A stretch of 64,000 bases of DNA from Platerodrilus igneus. Its lineage: Eukaryota; Arthropoda; Insecta; Coleoptera; Lycidae. The DNA is taken from positions 11,387,001 through 11,451,000 of the forward strand of contig JARFIW010001739.1 in the NCBI GenBank assembly GCA_036346225.1, written 5' to 3'. The notes beneath the pieces were generated by a model. It did no database searches and was not told where the DNA came from. It worked only from the letters and a program-made list of their open reading frames with translations. The position numbers and the translations under genes are program-made. Shown here in pieces: positions 45,760 to 58,098 of the stretch. Position 1 is the first letter of the stretch; the number at the start of each line of letters is the position of its first letter.

Positions 45760-48700
45760 TAGGGATGGACTCGGGCTCGGGCTTTCGGACCGGCCCGGCC
45801 CGAGCACGGCCCGATTTCGGGCTCGAATCCGGGCCGGGCCGTTGACTACTTTATTCGGGCCGGGCCCGGGCCGGGCCTATCAATTTTCGGGCCGGGCCGG
45901 TCCAAACGACTCGGGCCGGCCCGAACTTTTCGGGCCGAAAAACGCACGAGTAGATACTCCATCGTCCATTCAATTCTATCTCATATTGAGTAAGTAAACG
46001 TTCTTAATTATATTTTCACGTAGTGCCTTCATGAACCCATTAATAATCAGTTTTTCGTCTTGTTTAGTGTAAAGGAGACGTGATATTATAACTCACTTCT
46101 TATACCGAATATTTTTTCTAGTCCTATTTAATGTTCCTCATGTTGTACTTTAGGCAAGTTAAAGATGCTCAGGAACATCAAACTAGGTGATTTATTCATA
46201 ATTCAAAAGTTTGCACGATTTATATTATGTATATGTATATACTCCAAATCTTAATCATGCGGCGAACGTCGATATTATCAATCGCGTGTATAATTTATGT
46301 CTCCCGCCTAAAACACTAGAGAGTTATTGCAAAGTTCATTTTACCAATTTTTTAATAAAGTTTTCCCTTATTTGACATTTACACATGCGCAATTACACCT
46401 TTAATGTTTATACTTTATTAAAATACAGGACACCTTTATTTAATTTAAATACAGGCAGGGAATGCTTTTATTTAGGGTGCCTTAGTTTTGACATATGCCA
46501 AATGCCTAACGTACAAACTTACATTTAATTGTCTGCTTTGTGTATAAATATAGCGAAATAAATGGTTTTTTTGTAGTGTTGTTTCCGTAATTAAATTTAG
46601 AAATACAATGTCCAAGTTTATTTCACGAAAAAGATATAAAACGTCAACGCTCTAAATACGAGGACGCTGTTTTGTAATGCTTTTCCTAGAAGTAAACTGT
46701 AAAAATCCTTTTGAAAACAGATATGCTATATGCTTGGAAAGAAGTAAAAACAGTGTCTTGAAGTAAACTCAAAAAGTATTCCGTGAAAACACTTTGACAA
46801 CACATACAAATGTTATCAAATCAGTGGGAAATAAAAGATTCAAATAATAAAAAAAGGTTCATCTTTGTGTGAATACAATTTCTTTGATTTTTTCCAATAT
46901 AGTTAAACATGTATTACATTATAGGTCACCTTATCACAAAGAAGATTAATTCTTTATTCATTTTTAAAACATAACCTATAGATATAGAATACTAAACATA
47001 TATGTCAGAATAAAGAGTAGGGGAAAAAACACTTGCACTAACACTCCTTTAGATTGGAAGCAAACTTTTAAAAAAGGATACTTTATTTGAATATTCTTTT
47101 AATAAAGTCTGCTTGGAATAAGTTTGCAACAACTCTCTAATTTCAAGTAGGTAATTTTAGTATAATTCTTTGAAGTAGGAACGACAAAATAAAGCGGACG
47201 CAAATTTATTATAAAGGTTAAAAGGTGCGTTAAGCGTACAATTTTATAAACATTGAAAATTGCTAAACATTTTGTACCTTTGTTACCTATTTCAAGGATT
47301 TTTTAAAGAATTGTTACGTTTATTTTCTGTATAAATTAATTACTCTATTTTTCTATACCCGCTCGAATAAATTCTGTTTCTACTGTTAAAGCCTTCAACA
47401 TAATTAATAATAAACACGCTCTCGAATAAATTCCTCAACTTAAATCTAGTTGCTTTGAAACGACAAGTTTATGCAACAACTAAATAGTTATATCCTGTTT
47501 CAGGTACTCGTTATCTTGGTATAGATTACGACCGCCAATAATGATTTTCTTTATTGTTTCAATGTAAAAACTTGTTGAAATAAGGTCACACACTATCTGA
47601 TAAATCCCGGGTTTTCCAGTTTTAATCGCGCTTCAATAAGCGAAGATTTGCAGTTGGAATTCGTGTTATTTGAACCATTGTTAAATTTGCTTCTACAGCT
47701 TGTGCGTCGACATATTTTCTACATTATTCGTCACCGTATTAGAAAAGCAATGCGCGTCTGTTTATTTTCTGTTTGACAACTAGGAGGTGTCTTGCCTGGA
47801 TTGCTTTTTTAGCTGGAGGCAAAATGGGTTCATCTTTTCTGTAGACCAACTGCTTTTGTCCGTAGCTCGTTGCTGTAGTTACGATGCCAGGGTGAATGGA
47901 TCCTGAATACCGCGGCGTTTCTGTGTTGACTCACCCCCGATGGTTTTCAAGCTAAGTATCCGGACACCTACAGGTATGCAACTCGTTTTCTTTTGTGTGT
48001 GTGAATGGATATTCCGAATCAACATTTGGTGTAGTAATGTGACTAGAAACGTCACATTGTAGAACTATTGTTTGTTGCTGCTAATCGATATTATCGCTCT
48101 ACATGTGTGATGTACCTGTCTTACAAGTGTTGGACAGACATACGCTTATTCCTTTGTACTGATTAGTTTATTTTACAAACTACTATGTACGATTTAAAAG
48201 ATATATGACAAAAGCTCCCACACGTTAATTCTTTCCTACTAGTTAGTTATTTCATAAAAAGTATTAAGCGAAACTTTAAAAACGCTTGACAAAAGCTCTC
48301 ACAGGTTTATTTACTACTGATTAATTTTATTTTGTGTAAATACGAGTTGCGCACTTCGTATCTAATGTACTAAATTGTTCATATCACCTAACTGTTTGCT
48401 TTGAAATAGTAACGCTTAATTTATTGCTCTTGCCTGTTTGTACAGAATCCGTTATTTATTTTTATTTGTTAATAGATAATCGTGGGCGATGTGTTTTTTG
48501 TTTCTTTTTGGTATGTAGTCGAATGCCCCCCACTCTCCGCGTTTAATAGTTAGCCTGGTATTTACTTTTCTTCCGGCTACGTTTAGGTACGTAGCAGAAT
48601 CAAAAATCAAATGATATACTACGGTATGTTCCACAAGTATCTTGATTGTAATTCAAAATCATTATACTCTTAAATTAAACAAAAGAGTGATAGTTACTTG

Positions 48701-48907
48701 TTGAACACAACAGAAAAAAATATCTTCTCATTCGCTGAATAAAAGTCGGGCCGGCCCGAAATTTCGGGCCGCCCCGGCCCGGCCCAGCGGGCCGGGCCGT
48801 CAATTTTTATTTCGGGCCGGGCCTCGGGCCGGGCCGGTTACCTTTCTGCGTTGGGCCGGGCCGAGCTTATTAAAAGCCCGGCCCGGCCCGGCCCGAGTCC
48901 ATCCCTA
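45760..48907. mobile_element. Non-autonomous hAT element with GC-rich ends
   Basis: Perfect terminal inverted repeats TAGGGATGGACTCGGGC are flanked by an exact 8-bp duplication GGTATAAT (45752-45759 and 48908-48915), the hallmark of hAT transposons. Just inside both ends are arrays of GGGCCGGGCC-like words (to about 45945 on the left, from about 48747 on the right), strongly GC-rich in an AT-rich genome. The interior shows no transposase. Subtracting the nested R1 LTR leaves about 1.9 kb, consistent with a non-autonomous derivative that would need transposase in trans. Confidence 0.85.
47312..48596 (+). mobile_element. Solo LTR of family R1, copy b (inside the hAT element)
   Basis: Starts TGTTACGTTTATTTTC, ends GGTACGTAGCA, and is flanked by GAAT on both sides (47308-47311 and 48597-48600), an exact 4-bp target duplication. 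It is diverged from copies a and c and about 100 bp shorter than copy a. Its position makes it younger than both the hAT element and the BEL element. Confidence 0.8.
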
Positions 48908-49337
48908 GGTATAATACATGCTTTCCTTCACTGTTTATTTCAATATCGATTTTTATGCCACTGCCTTCCTTACACATTTTTAAATTAAAGCTTTGCGTAC
49001 TGGTGTATCTAAACAGGCTACCTAGTACATTTCGTAATTAAAACTTACTTTATTCAATAACGTTAGGTACATAATTACTACAGATTTTATGACAATTAAA
49101 CATTTTCTAGCGTTATTGTATATCATTCAAATGCTGTTATATAACACTGATAGCAATTTCATATTATTATCCAATTTATTCTAGTTATTTTAAAGATAGT
49201 AATTAAAATACCGTTAACGGGTATTATGCTTTGTACAGTTGTGAACTTTCAACTGATTTTCTTTATTCTTTCGTACATGTGTACAGACACTTTTATGTAA
49301 ATATTAACAGATTTCAATAAATATTCAAACATGGAAT

Positions 49338-49999
49338 TGTTACGTGCCAATCAAATTGGCCCTTAAACATTGTTTTTAGGTTAATTTTGATGTGCGGAAG
49401 TTTCGCGCCACAAATTCAAAAGACGCGGTGCGCGTCCTTCCGTTACGTCACAGTGTGTTTGCGCCAGATCGCGCGACGCGAGTGGAGTAGAAAAAAGTGG
49501 GGGCAAGTTTCCGTGGCTCTCTATAACGTGGCTTTTTGCCCGAACCTTCGAGTGGAGTGGACGTTTGAGGTAGAAGAAATTTGAAGCCACCTAGGGCGAA
49601 CCGTACTGCACGACCCTAGATGAACGAGCTCATGATTGCCTGAGTGCTGGTCCGAACGCTTTGGAAGAGCGTCGGGCGTACCATCTTTAACTACTTCAAA
49701 AGGGCCCTCCGTAGCCTGATGGACTTTAGAGAAGCCAACTTTAACTCAATATCGCCGGACGCCGGATTTCTGAGTGAGTACTCTCTTGTTAATTTGTTTG
49801 CTGTATTATTTATTGTTATATAAATTTCCTATTATTGCGCAATATAAATTGTGCATTGGTGACGTCATTGGAAGATGAGCGCGCCCAAAATCTGTATAAG
49901 ACTAGCGCTACCAACTTCCGATGGTGTCTAGTAAACCCCGCTTGCGGTGTTGTATTTATGAACTTTTAAATGTAATTATCGATTTTAAATGTAAAATAG
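49338..49999 (+). mobile_element. Possible LTR-like segment related to R3 in the BEL leader
   Basis: TGTTACGTGCC followed by a small hairpin (GCCAATCAAATTGGC), then TAAACATTGTTTTTAG and a GC-rich block ending GCGACGCGAGTGGAG, follow the same order as the R3 LTR (TGTTACATGCC, GCCGAAAATCGGC, TAAACATTTTTGATTTTAG, GCAGACGTGGAG). It looks like a diverged relative. I could not fix its right end or a target duplication, so the boundary at 49999 only marks where the gag frame opens. Confidence 0.35.
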
Positions 50000-51150
50000 T
50001 TACTCGTACAAGAACGTGGAATGATTAAAGGCAAACTTACACGCTTTATTAATTATGTAAATGGCTTCAAAAATACTTTCGACTCTAATCCAGAGTCAGT
50101 TACAAGGGAATTAATCCTGGAATTGAATGATCGCTTGGTCATTTCAAAATCATTATTGCAGTCCTTCGAAAATATTCATAAGCAAACAATTGCTATTTCA
50201 AACGACTCGGTTCATGAAGAACAATATATTTTCTTTGAAGAAAATTTCTTTAGAATCACTTCTGTTGCATCAATGATTCTAGAAAAAATCAATAATTCCG
50301 ACTTACCCGAATTTCGTGGACCATCTCGTTCTTCAAGTTCGCGATCAAATCATTCAGAATCGCACAGTTCACATTTCATTAAACTTCTAACAATAAATTT
50401 ACCGCGCTATTCTGGAAATCTAGAAAACTGGCTCGAATATAGGGACACGTTCGATTCTTTAATCCATAAAAATTACGTCCATTAGCGACATCCAGCCTTT
50501 TCATTAATTGAGGGCCTCCCTTAGCGGATCTGCACTTCAGGTTATCCAGTCTCTAGACTTCGTTTCGTCCAATTTTCGTCTAGCGTGGGACACGTTGTGC
50601 AAAAGGAACAATAATACACGCATGATTGTTCATAATCATGTCCAATCTTTATTCAACATCGAATCTCTTCCAAAGGAGTCACCTGACAAGCTTCGTCAAA
50701 TAAACGACTTCTTATCCACACATGTTGGTGCTTTACGCTCTTTGTCAGACGACAAATCTCTGATTGAGACATTTCTCATTTATGTTTTTGCCAACAAACT
50801 CGACACTACTACTCTTAGAGAGTGGGAGTCTGTTCGAAACTCCTTACCTCAAGAGCTACCAACTCATGCGGAATTTCAAGACTTCTTAAAGTCCCAAGCG
50901 GATTTGATTTGCTTTCCACTTTAAAAGAAAATTCTACGGTTGTGCAACAGAGACATGAAAAATCCAAGGCTAGTGTCAAAACATTTGTGACATCTAGTAA
51001 TTCGCGCGGTTGTTATAGCTGCCAAGGTTATCATTTGCTTAGTAATTGCACTGAATTTCTAAGGTTATCAGCACAAAACAGAATTTCAAAGGTAAAGGAG
51101 TTGAAACCATGTCTCAACTGCCTATACAAGGGACATCTTGTCTCACAATG
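50000..51150 (+). pseudogene. BEL element 1 gag (frameshifted, interrupted)
   Basis: The frame opens at 50000 after a stop; the first ATG is at 50021 (MIKGKLTRFINYV), the usual early gag block of BEL elements. A DUF1759-type domain follows (INLPRYSGNLENWLEYRDTF, then FNIESLPKESPDKLRQINDF). The frame shifts near 50485-50508 and again near 50900. Two zinc knuckles are visible, CYSCQGYHLLSNC and CLNCLYKGHLVSQC, and the R2 solo LTR inserted right after the second. The reading resumes at 52601, where a further cysteine/histidine stretch (CKSKHHTLLH) continues the protein. Gag binds the RNA genome and forms the particle; this copy is inactive. Confidence 0.8.
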
Positions 51151-52600
51151 TGTAATTTAAATATTTACCTACCGCGTGAGGGTATCCAATTAATAATAAA
51201 TAATAAATGGGAAGGACCTCTAACACTATAGTACCCTCACGTTTCGGGACATTGCCTCGCAGCAGCTGCAGTCGGTGGGAAGGGGAGGTTCATTAACCAA
51301 CAACACACTAATACAAAATTCCAATTGTTTTATTAAACGGCCTACTAACTAACTTAACCTAATTACATATGCATACAAAATTATACAGTAATTAACAATA
51401 TTTACAAAAGGGCGCCACCATGGGAATTAAACGGCCCATGGACCGATCACGGTAAGAGCTTTCGTCGCACTTTGTTCGTGGCGATGAACTAAGATTGCAA
51501 GACAGAAAATACGTCACTTCACAGGGACAAATGTTATTAAGTTTCCGGCTAGCACAACACAACAACTAAACAATTCTAAAGTCCTTATTTTATGAATATT
51601 AACAACAGTTCTGGGTGCAAACACCCCAATACATATAATTAATTAACGCTACCGTAGTCTAACTAACTTGCATACTGAAACGACCTTCCCTTAATCACGG
51701 GGTCATCAATAACAGGAAAACATGACCTTCACACGGGTCAACTAGTACAATAACGGAATTCGTGGCTTAGTTATTACTAGCCTCGGACTACGTCGACACA
51801 CAATAAAATAAGAAACCCTTCAAAAGATGCGGTCTTTAACAATAACATAAAGGGATTAAATACTGGAACGGAGATTTAACCCGAAGTTGTATGTTATGAA
51901 AGTCGACAGATATTGTATTTAAACAAATAAATGACTTATGATGCATAACACAGCTTTGAGTTCATAGTGATACCATATATAATAATTACTTACTCAGAAA
52001 AATAAACTAACTTTGAACATAACGGCACGCACTTGACTTCAGAGAAATAAAAACACTTACTCAATCTTGCAAAGAACGCGAGCTTCAGACTCTAACGCGT
52101 CTGGAAATAAACAACCCCGATTGCCACCGGCTGGCATCCTTATATACATTTGAGTTAATTGAAAAATAACCCCTTTCGTGGCGCTCATACTCGGCTTAGG
52201 ATACGCCGGTCGTAAATCTTTAAGATTAATTAAACTGCCCATTGCCTAAGATTGCCACACAAGTAGATCTCGGAACTAATTTTAGTTGAGTGCTCCGCTA
52301 ATTGAAAAATTGCTTCAGACCACCCTGACATAAATAGGATCCTAAAGCATGATTGACATCTAATCATAGATAGCAACTAATCTGACATGTTTAGTGCCCT
52401 TAAAGTAAGTGCCTTTAGAAAACTGATTGACTCTTGGATTAGATCTTCCTGGAAACTTTGCTAGGACGCTACTTAGGTAGTCTTGAAGCCGTTCGCTCCA
52501 AGACCTTCATTCTAATAATTAGAATGCTAAAATTAAACTAGAAAATAACTATTTTTAGAAATAATAAAACTATTAAAGCGTATTAAAACAGTATGTTACA
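51151..52600. mobile_element. Solo LTR of family R2, copy 2 (inside BEL gag)
   Basis: Starts TGTAATTTAA and ends GTATGTTACA with the inverted ends TGTAA/TTACA, and is flanked by AATG on both sides (51147-51150 and 52601-52604). It matches 20921-22433 over its whole length. The gag reading on its two sides is contiguous once the insertion and one AATG are ignored, which independently confirms the boundaries. Confidence 0.85.
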
Positions 52601-55600
52601 AATGTTCTTCTCGCTTTACTTGCAGGAAGTGCAAGTCAAAGCATCATACGCTTTTGCATGAAGACGTTCAACGTTCGCAAACTTCTACAGTTTCGCCCAG
52701 GGCAAACAAACACTTTGCCTTTTGTGGGTGGCGCTTCTTCACATACAATTTATAGCTTTTCTAGTAATACTTCCCAAGTAATACTTCCTACGGTGTGCGC
52801 ACAAACTATCGATTCTAACGGCAGATTGTTCAGAGTTAGGGCTCTGTTAGATTCAGGCTCTCAATCGAATCTCATTACTTCGGACATTTGTAAGAGGTTG
52901 AGACTTCCTACAAAACCAGTTAATATTACGATTTCTGGTCTTAGCAAGGCCACTTCGCAAAAACGTTCACGTTGTGACATCACGCTTTATTCTTCGTATC
53001 ATTCGTGGTTCAAATTGACAATTTCCTGCTTTGTCATTGACAATATCACTAATAACCTACCTAACTGGCATGTAGATATTACCAAGCTTTACATCCCTGA
53101 CAACATTAAGTTATCAGATCCTTTATTTCACGAGCTTGGTGAAATCCACATCCTTCTTGGATCGCCAGTCTTCTTCAAGATTTTATGTTCTAGACAATTT
53201 CAATTAGGTTCAAATCTTCCTACTCTTCAAAAAACTCGATTTGGTTATGTTGTTGCTGGTCCGTTAGGCTCTGACATGCTGATTCGAGCAAAATGTCTTC
53301 ATTCGGTTATTGATCCAGTTTAAGAGCAACCCGCTCGTTTCTGGGAATTGGAACAGTATCCGTCCGAAAAGGTCCTCTAGCAGGAGGAAAATTCCTGTGA
53401 AAGACAATTTTCTGAAACTACGAAAAGGGACACTGATGGTCGTTTTATCGTTTCCATTCCGTTCAAGGGAAACCCTTCTGTTCTGGGCGATTTTTGGCAT
53501 ACAGCTTTCAAAAGATTCAAGTCTCTAGAGATGAAATTTCAGTCAAATCTAGAATTAAAAAAATTATATACTTCCTTTATGCAGGAATATCATAATTTTG
53601 GACATATGTCACCTTCCGATCTCAGTTATACAGGTCAAGTTTTCTAGCTTCCTCACCGCGACGTAGTTAAAGAGGAAAGTCTTACAACCAAACTTCGCGT
53701 TGTATTTGACGGTTCTTCTAAAACTTCCAGTGGACATTCGTTAAACAGTATTCAGATGGTTGGGCCCACTATCTAAAAGGATCTCTTTTCAATTTTATTA
53801 CGTTTTCGCAAACATAGGTACGCCTTGTCTGCTGACATTAAGAAAATGTACAGACAGGTTCTGATCAATTCAAGCCAAAGATTTCTTCAAAGGATACTAT
53901 GGCGATCTTCTCCTTATGATTCAATTTCTACCTTTGATTTAAATACCGTAACTTATAGTACCGCAGCGGCTTCATATCTGGACATTCGATGTCTGACTGA
54001 GATAGTTATTCTGGTCAAGGACACACATTCTCAGTTTTCCAGAATAATTCAGGAAGATTTCTACGTAGATGATCTTCTTACAGGTTCTGATGAGCTTTCT
54101 GATGCCAAAGCTATCTGCCAAGTGCTTCCAACGCTTCTGTCTGGAGGTGGTTTTAAACTTAGAAAGTGGATTTCCAATGATCCACAAGTACATTCTAGTA
54201 TAAATCCGCAAGACGTTCATCCAGGCATTCTTGAGTTTGGATCTCATGCAAACACCAAAACACTTGATCTTACCTGGTCATTTCAAACTGATCACTTACG
54301 ATATTCAATTTCCAGTCTGTCAGATGGCATTCCTACTAAACGGTCTATACTGTCCGACATTTCGCAGATTTTCGACCCTTTGGGCCTTCTGGGTCCTTGT
54401 GTCATATCCGCTAAAATTCTCATGCAGTCTCTTTAGATGGAAAAGATTTCATGGGATGATCCGATTCCTGTTTCAATTCAAAATAATTTGATTTTTCTAC
54501 GAAAAAATTGGGTTGTGTTAAACAATCTCGTAATTCCACGTCATGTTGTCTATTGCAATTCCGTGCAGGTGGAGATGCATGGATTCTCAGATGCTTCAGT
54601 TCACGCCTACGGGCATCTATCTAACCTACGTTCGGTTGACCCGCAAGGTCAGGTTTTCGTTCGGCTTCTGTGTGCGAAGGCTAAGGTTACCCCCCTGAAG
54701 CCTGTCACTATTCCACGTTTAGAGCTTTGTGCAGCCGCGTTGCTGGCCAAGTTTGCTGCTCAAGCTACAAAGGCCTTAGGCATAGACTTTGAACGGTCTG
54801 TCTTTTGGTCCGATTTTACTGTTGTTCTAGGGTAACTAAAAACACCGCCTAATCAACTTAAAACTTTCGTTTGCAATAGATTTGCAGACATACAAACTTT
54901 GACTGTTCAAGCCACATGGCGGCATGTACCTACTAAAACAAATCCTTCCGATATGCTTTCAAGAGGAGTTTCACCTGCTCAATTATTAGAATGTAGTCTA
55001 TGGTGGAATGGTCCTTCCTGGTTGCATGAATCTGAGAATTCATGGCCTATTTTCGTAGATCGTGTTTCCAATTTACCAGATTTAAAGAGTACTTTACACT
55101 GTCATCATGAGCGTCAGGTCGAACCTTTCGCATGGGACAAATTTTCTACTTTGACAAGACTTGAAAGGGTTATTACATACTGTTTTCGGTTTTTGCGTAA
55201 TTGTCGTAAATTCCTTTCAGAGAGGAACCTAAGTCCCCTCACGTGTGAAGAGATTTCTTTTTCACATACTTGCTTGGTTAAAACATCTCAACTAGAGTCC
55301 TTTCCGGAAGAAATAAAATGTTTACAGAAAGGCATTCCCATTCTAAAGTCAAGCTCAGTTTCAAGCTTAACTCCTTTTCTCGACTCTGAGGGTGAAATAC
55401 GCGTCGGAGGTCGCCTTCAAAATTCTCAGTTCTCCTTTGAGAAAAAACATCCAATTCTGATTTCTGCAAAACATAGATTTCCTAAGCTTCTTCTTATACG
55501 TGAACACACTCGTCTGTTGTACGGCGGTGTTCAATTGTTTCTTTCGCACGTGCAAGAACAATATTGGATAATTGCTGGTCGCAGTCTTGCAAAGGTTGTT

Positions 55601-56612
55601 GTCCATAAGTGTCTCCGCTGCTTTCGATTTTCTTCTAAAGTAACAAAACCTATTATGGGAAATCTTCCAGTTGATCGAGTCAATCCATCACGACCATTTC
55701 ATGTAGTCGGCATTGACTACGCTGGTCCATTTCATATTAAGGATCGCAAAGGCCGGGGTGCTAAAACTTCCAAGTCATATATCTCTCTTTTCATTTGCTT
55801 TGCCACTAAGGCTATCCACCTAGAATTAGTCACTGATCTTTCCAGTGATTCATTTCTAATGACTTTCCACAGATTCATTGCTCGTAGGGGTAAACCTAGT
55901 ACTGTTTACTTTGATAATGGTTCAAATTTCATAGGCGCCAATTCAGAACTTCTTGAATTGGGCAATTTTCTTCTTTCTCAACGAACCATTATTCCAGATA
56001 AAGTAACTGACATGGACATAACTTGGCATTTCATTCCTCCTCATTCTCCTCATTTCGGAGGACTATGGGAGGCTGGTGTAAAATCGTGCAAACACCACTT
56101 ACGTAGAGTCTTAGGCTATGCTCTTTTTACTTATGAGGAGTTTTCCACCGTGTTGGCACAGGTGGAGGCTATTCTAAATTCGTGACTCTTGTATCCTATT
56201 TCTTCTGATCCCAACGATCTTCTACCTTTAACTCCAGGACACTTCCTTATTTATCGATCCATGATTTCTACTCCTGATCCTTCCTTAAGTTACCTTAAAG
56301 AGTCCAGGCTTAATACCTTCCAACGAGTTCAACTTCTTCAGCAACAAATATGGTCCCTTTTGGAGCAAAGAGTATGTGTCCGAACTCCAACAACGACAAA
56401 AATGGCGTTCCAATGACTCCTAACTTCAAGAAGGCACATTGGTGTTAATAAAAGAGGACAATCTCCCAGTGTTACAGTGGCGTCTTGGGCGCATTGTGAG
56501 TGTTCATACTGGTGCCGACGGTGTTAATCGCGTTGCGTCGATTAAAACTGATACTGGTCTAGTTGGTCGATCATTTTCCAAGATCTGTCTGCTACCTATT
56601 GACGACATGTAA
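52601..56612 (+). pseudogene. BEL element 1 pol: protease, RT, RNase H, integrase (frameshifted)
   Basis: In order: end of gag with CKSKHHTLLH; aspartic protease (DUF1758, peptidase A17) with active site LLDSGSQSNLIT at about 52846-52881; RT blocks LRVVFDGSSKTS and SADIKKMYRQV, and the YVDD box in DFYVDDLLTGSD near 54057; RNase H-like start MHGFSDASVHAYG; HVPTKTNPSDMLSRG; integrase zinc region KCLRCFRF; integrase core with GIDYAGPF, YFDNGSNF and FGGLWEAGVK carrying the D, D and E; and a C-terminal DUF5641 tail to the stop at 56610-56612. Breaks include frameshifts near 53325, 53540-53800, 54436 and 54835, a TGA at 56183-56185, and another shift near 56380. RT palm sequence between about 53890 and 53970 looks shortened. 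Domain order is that of BEL/Pao. Confidence 0.85.
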
Positions 56613-56731
56613 ATATATTTCAATGTTCTATACTTATTATTATTGTACTACTTGTTCATTCTATTTCTATTGTACTTTTAAGCTGTTATATTCAAAAAAT
56701 TGTTAGTTTATTGAAAGTTAGAGCTTTCAAC

Positions 56732-56741
56732 GCCGGGGGCA
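56732..56741 (+). other. BEL element 1, polypurine tract
   Basis: GCCGGGGGCA lies directly before the 3' LTR, where plus-strand synthesis is primed. The site is assigned by position and G-richness. Confidence 0.6.
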
Positions 56742-57110
56742 TGTTGGGGATTATAGAATTTTAAGATTTGAAGTTACTTTGCGTTTGTGCCAATTACTAC
56801 TTTTGTGGCGGAAGACGCTCATGTTTTTATTTGGGTGTTTCGTTTCCATTGATTCGCGTTTAAGATGTCTGAGGGGTTAGCTCGTGACAGCTGATACCCA
56901 TTATTCCAATGTATTTACTTAATTTTCAATCATATTCAGTTACAATAAATGTATTCCACGTTCAAGCATTCTTTACAATTTCTATCTTAGCAAGAAACAA
57001 GTTTTCAGTTTTATTGTTAAGTTGGTCCTAAGAGTTAATACTACAACGAAATACACGTACAGCAGAATCACCAGCAAAGATGTACAATTATTACAAAGAT
57101 ATCCCAAACA
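56742..57110 (+). repeat. BEL element 1, 3' LTR
   Basis: Begins TGTTGGGGATT and ends ATATCCCAAACA. It aligns along its full length with 45210-45579, with about 14 substitutions and one single-base indel by eye. It is followed by the target duplication GTAGG. Confidence 0.9.
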
Positions 57111-57115
57111 GTAGG

Positions 57116-58094
57116 AACGAATTAACGTGCGGGAGCTTTTATCAGACATCTTTTAAATCGTACATAGTACCGTTTCTAAAATAAACCAATCTGTATAAAG
57201 GAATAAGCGTGTGTCTGTCCAACATTTTTAACAAAGGTACATCACACCTTTAGAGCGATAATATGGATTAGCAGCAATGAGCAATAGTGCTACATTGTCA
57301 CGTTTCTTGTCACGTAACTACACCAAACGTTGACACGGAGTATGCCATTGATACACACGAAAGAAAACGAGTTGCATACCTGTAGGTATCTGTATAATTA
57401 GCTCGCAAGCCGTCGGGGGTGAATCAGCACAGCAAGGTCATGGTCGTCAGAATCTACAAACAAAAGCAGTTGGTCTACAGACAAAAGCAGTTGGTTTACA
57501 GAAAGAAAGAACCCATTTGGCTTCCAGCTAAAAAAAGCTAAAAAGAGAATCTGATTAGAATGGGTACGCGCGGGGAACTCACCAATCCACGCAAAATACC
57601 TCTTAGTTGTCGAACAGAAAAAACAAACGTGCATTGCTTTTGAAATACGGTGACGAATAATGTAGAAAATATGACAAGCTGTAGAAACAAATTCACAATG
57701 GTTCAAATAACACGAATTCGAATTGCAAATCCTCGCGTATCAAAAGCGCGATTAAAACTGAAAAACACGGGTTCATCGGATACGTCAATACACTATTTCG
57801 ACGAAGTTTAGGTTAAAACATATAAGAAAGCCATTATACGTTATTGGAATGTTTTAACAAACTAACGGATACCTAAAACAGGATATAAACTATTTAATTA
57901 TCGAATAAATTTTCTTTTTAAAAGCAAAAGGGATTTGAGTTAAACTTATGTTAAGCGGGCTTATACTGAACAGGTACACTGTATAGGGTGTTGTTGAAGA
58001 ATTTAGGAATTGAAATGGAGTTTATTCGAACGAGTAATGAATTAACAAGGGAGAAAAATAGGGTAATTAATTTATGCTGAAAATAAACGTAACA
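57116..58094 (-). mobile_element. LTR of family R1, copy c, proximal part (split by BEL)
   Basis: Reverse complement of the first ~980 bp of the R1 LTR, with TGTTACGTTTATTTTC starting at 58094 on the minus strand. Together with 44842-45209 it makes one LTR of about 1.35 kb. The bases beyond its two ends are ACAT (58095-58098) and ACGT (44838-44841) on the plus strand, a 4-bp target duplication with one mismatch. Confidence 0.75.
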
Positions 58095-58098
58095 ACAT

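Larger units (their letters stand above)
45210..57110 (+). mobile_element. BEL/Pao LTR retrotransposon 1, complete but dead
   Basis: Two LTRs (45210-45579 and 56742-57110), a primer site after the left LTR, a purine-rich tract before the right LTR, and a perfect 5-bp target duplication GTAGG (45205-45209 and 57111-57115) define the element. The internal region encodes gag and pol of BEL/Pao type with several frameshifts. Its 11.9 kb includes a hAT element (45760-48907, itself carrying an R1 solo LTR) and an R2 solo LTR (51151-52600). The LTRs differ at roughly 15 positions by eye, about 4%, so it is not a very recent insertion. Confidence 0.9.

Noticed and set aside
57398..57706. 102-codon minus-strand frame
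   Set aside because: It lies wholly in the R1 LTR and is not kept open in copies a and b.
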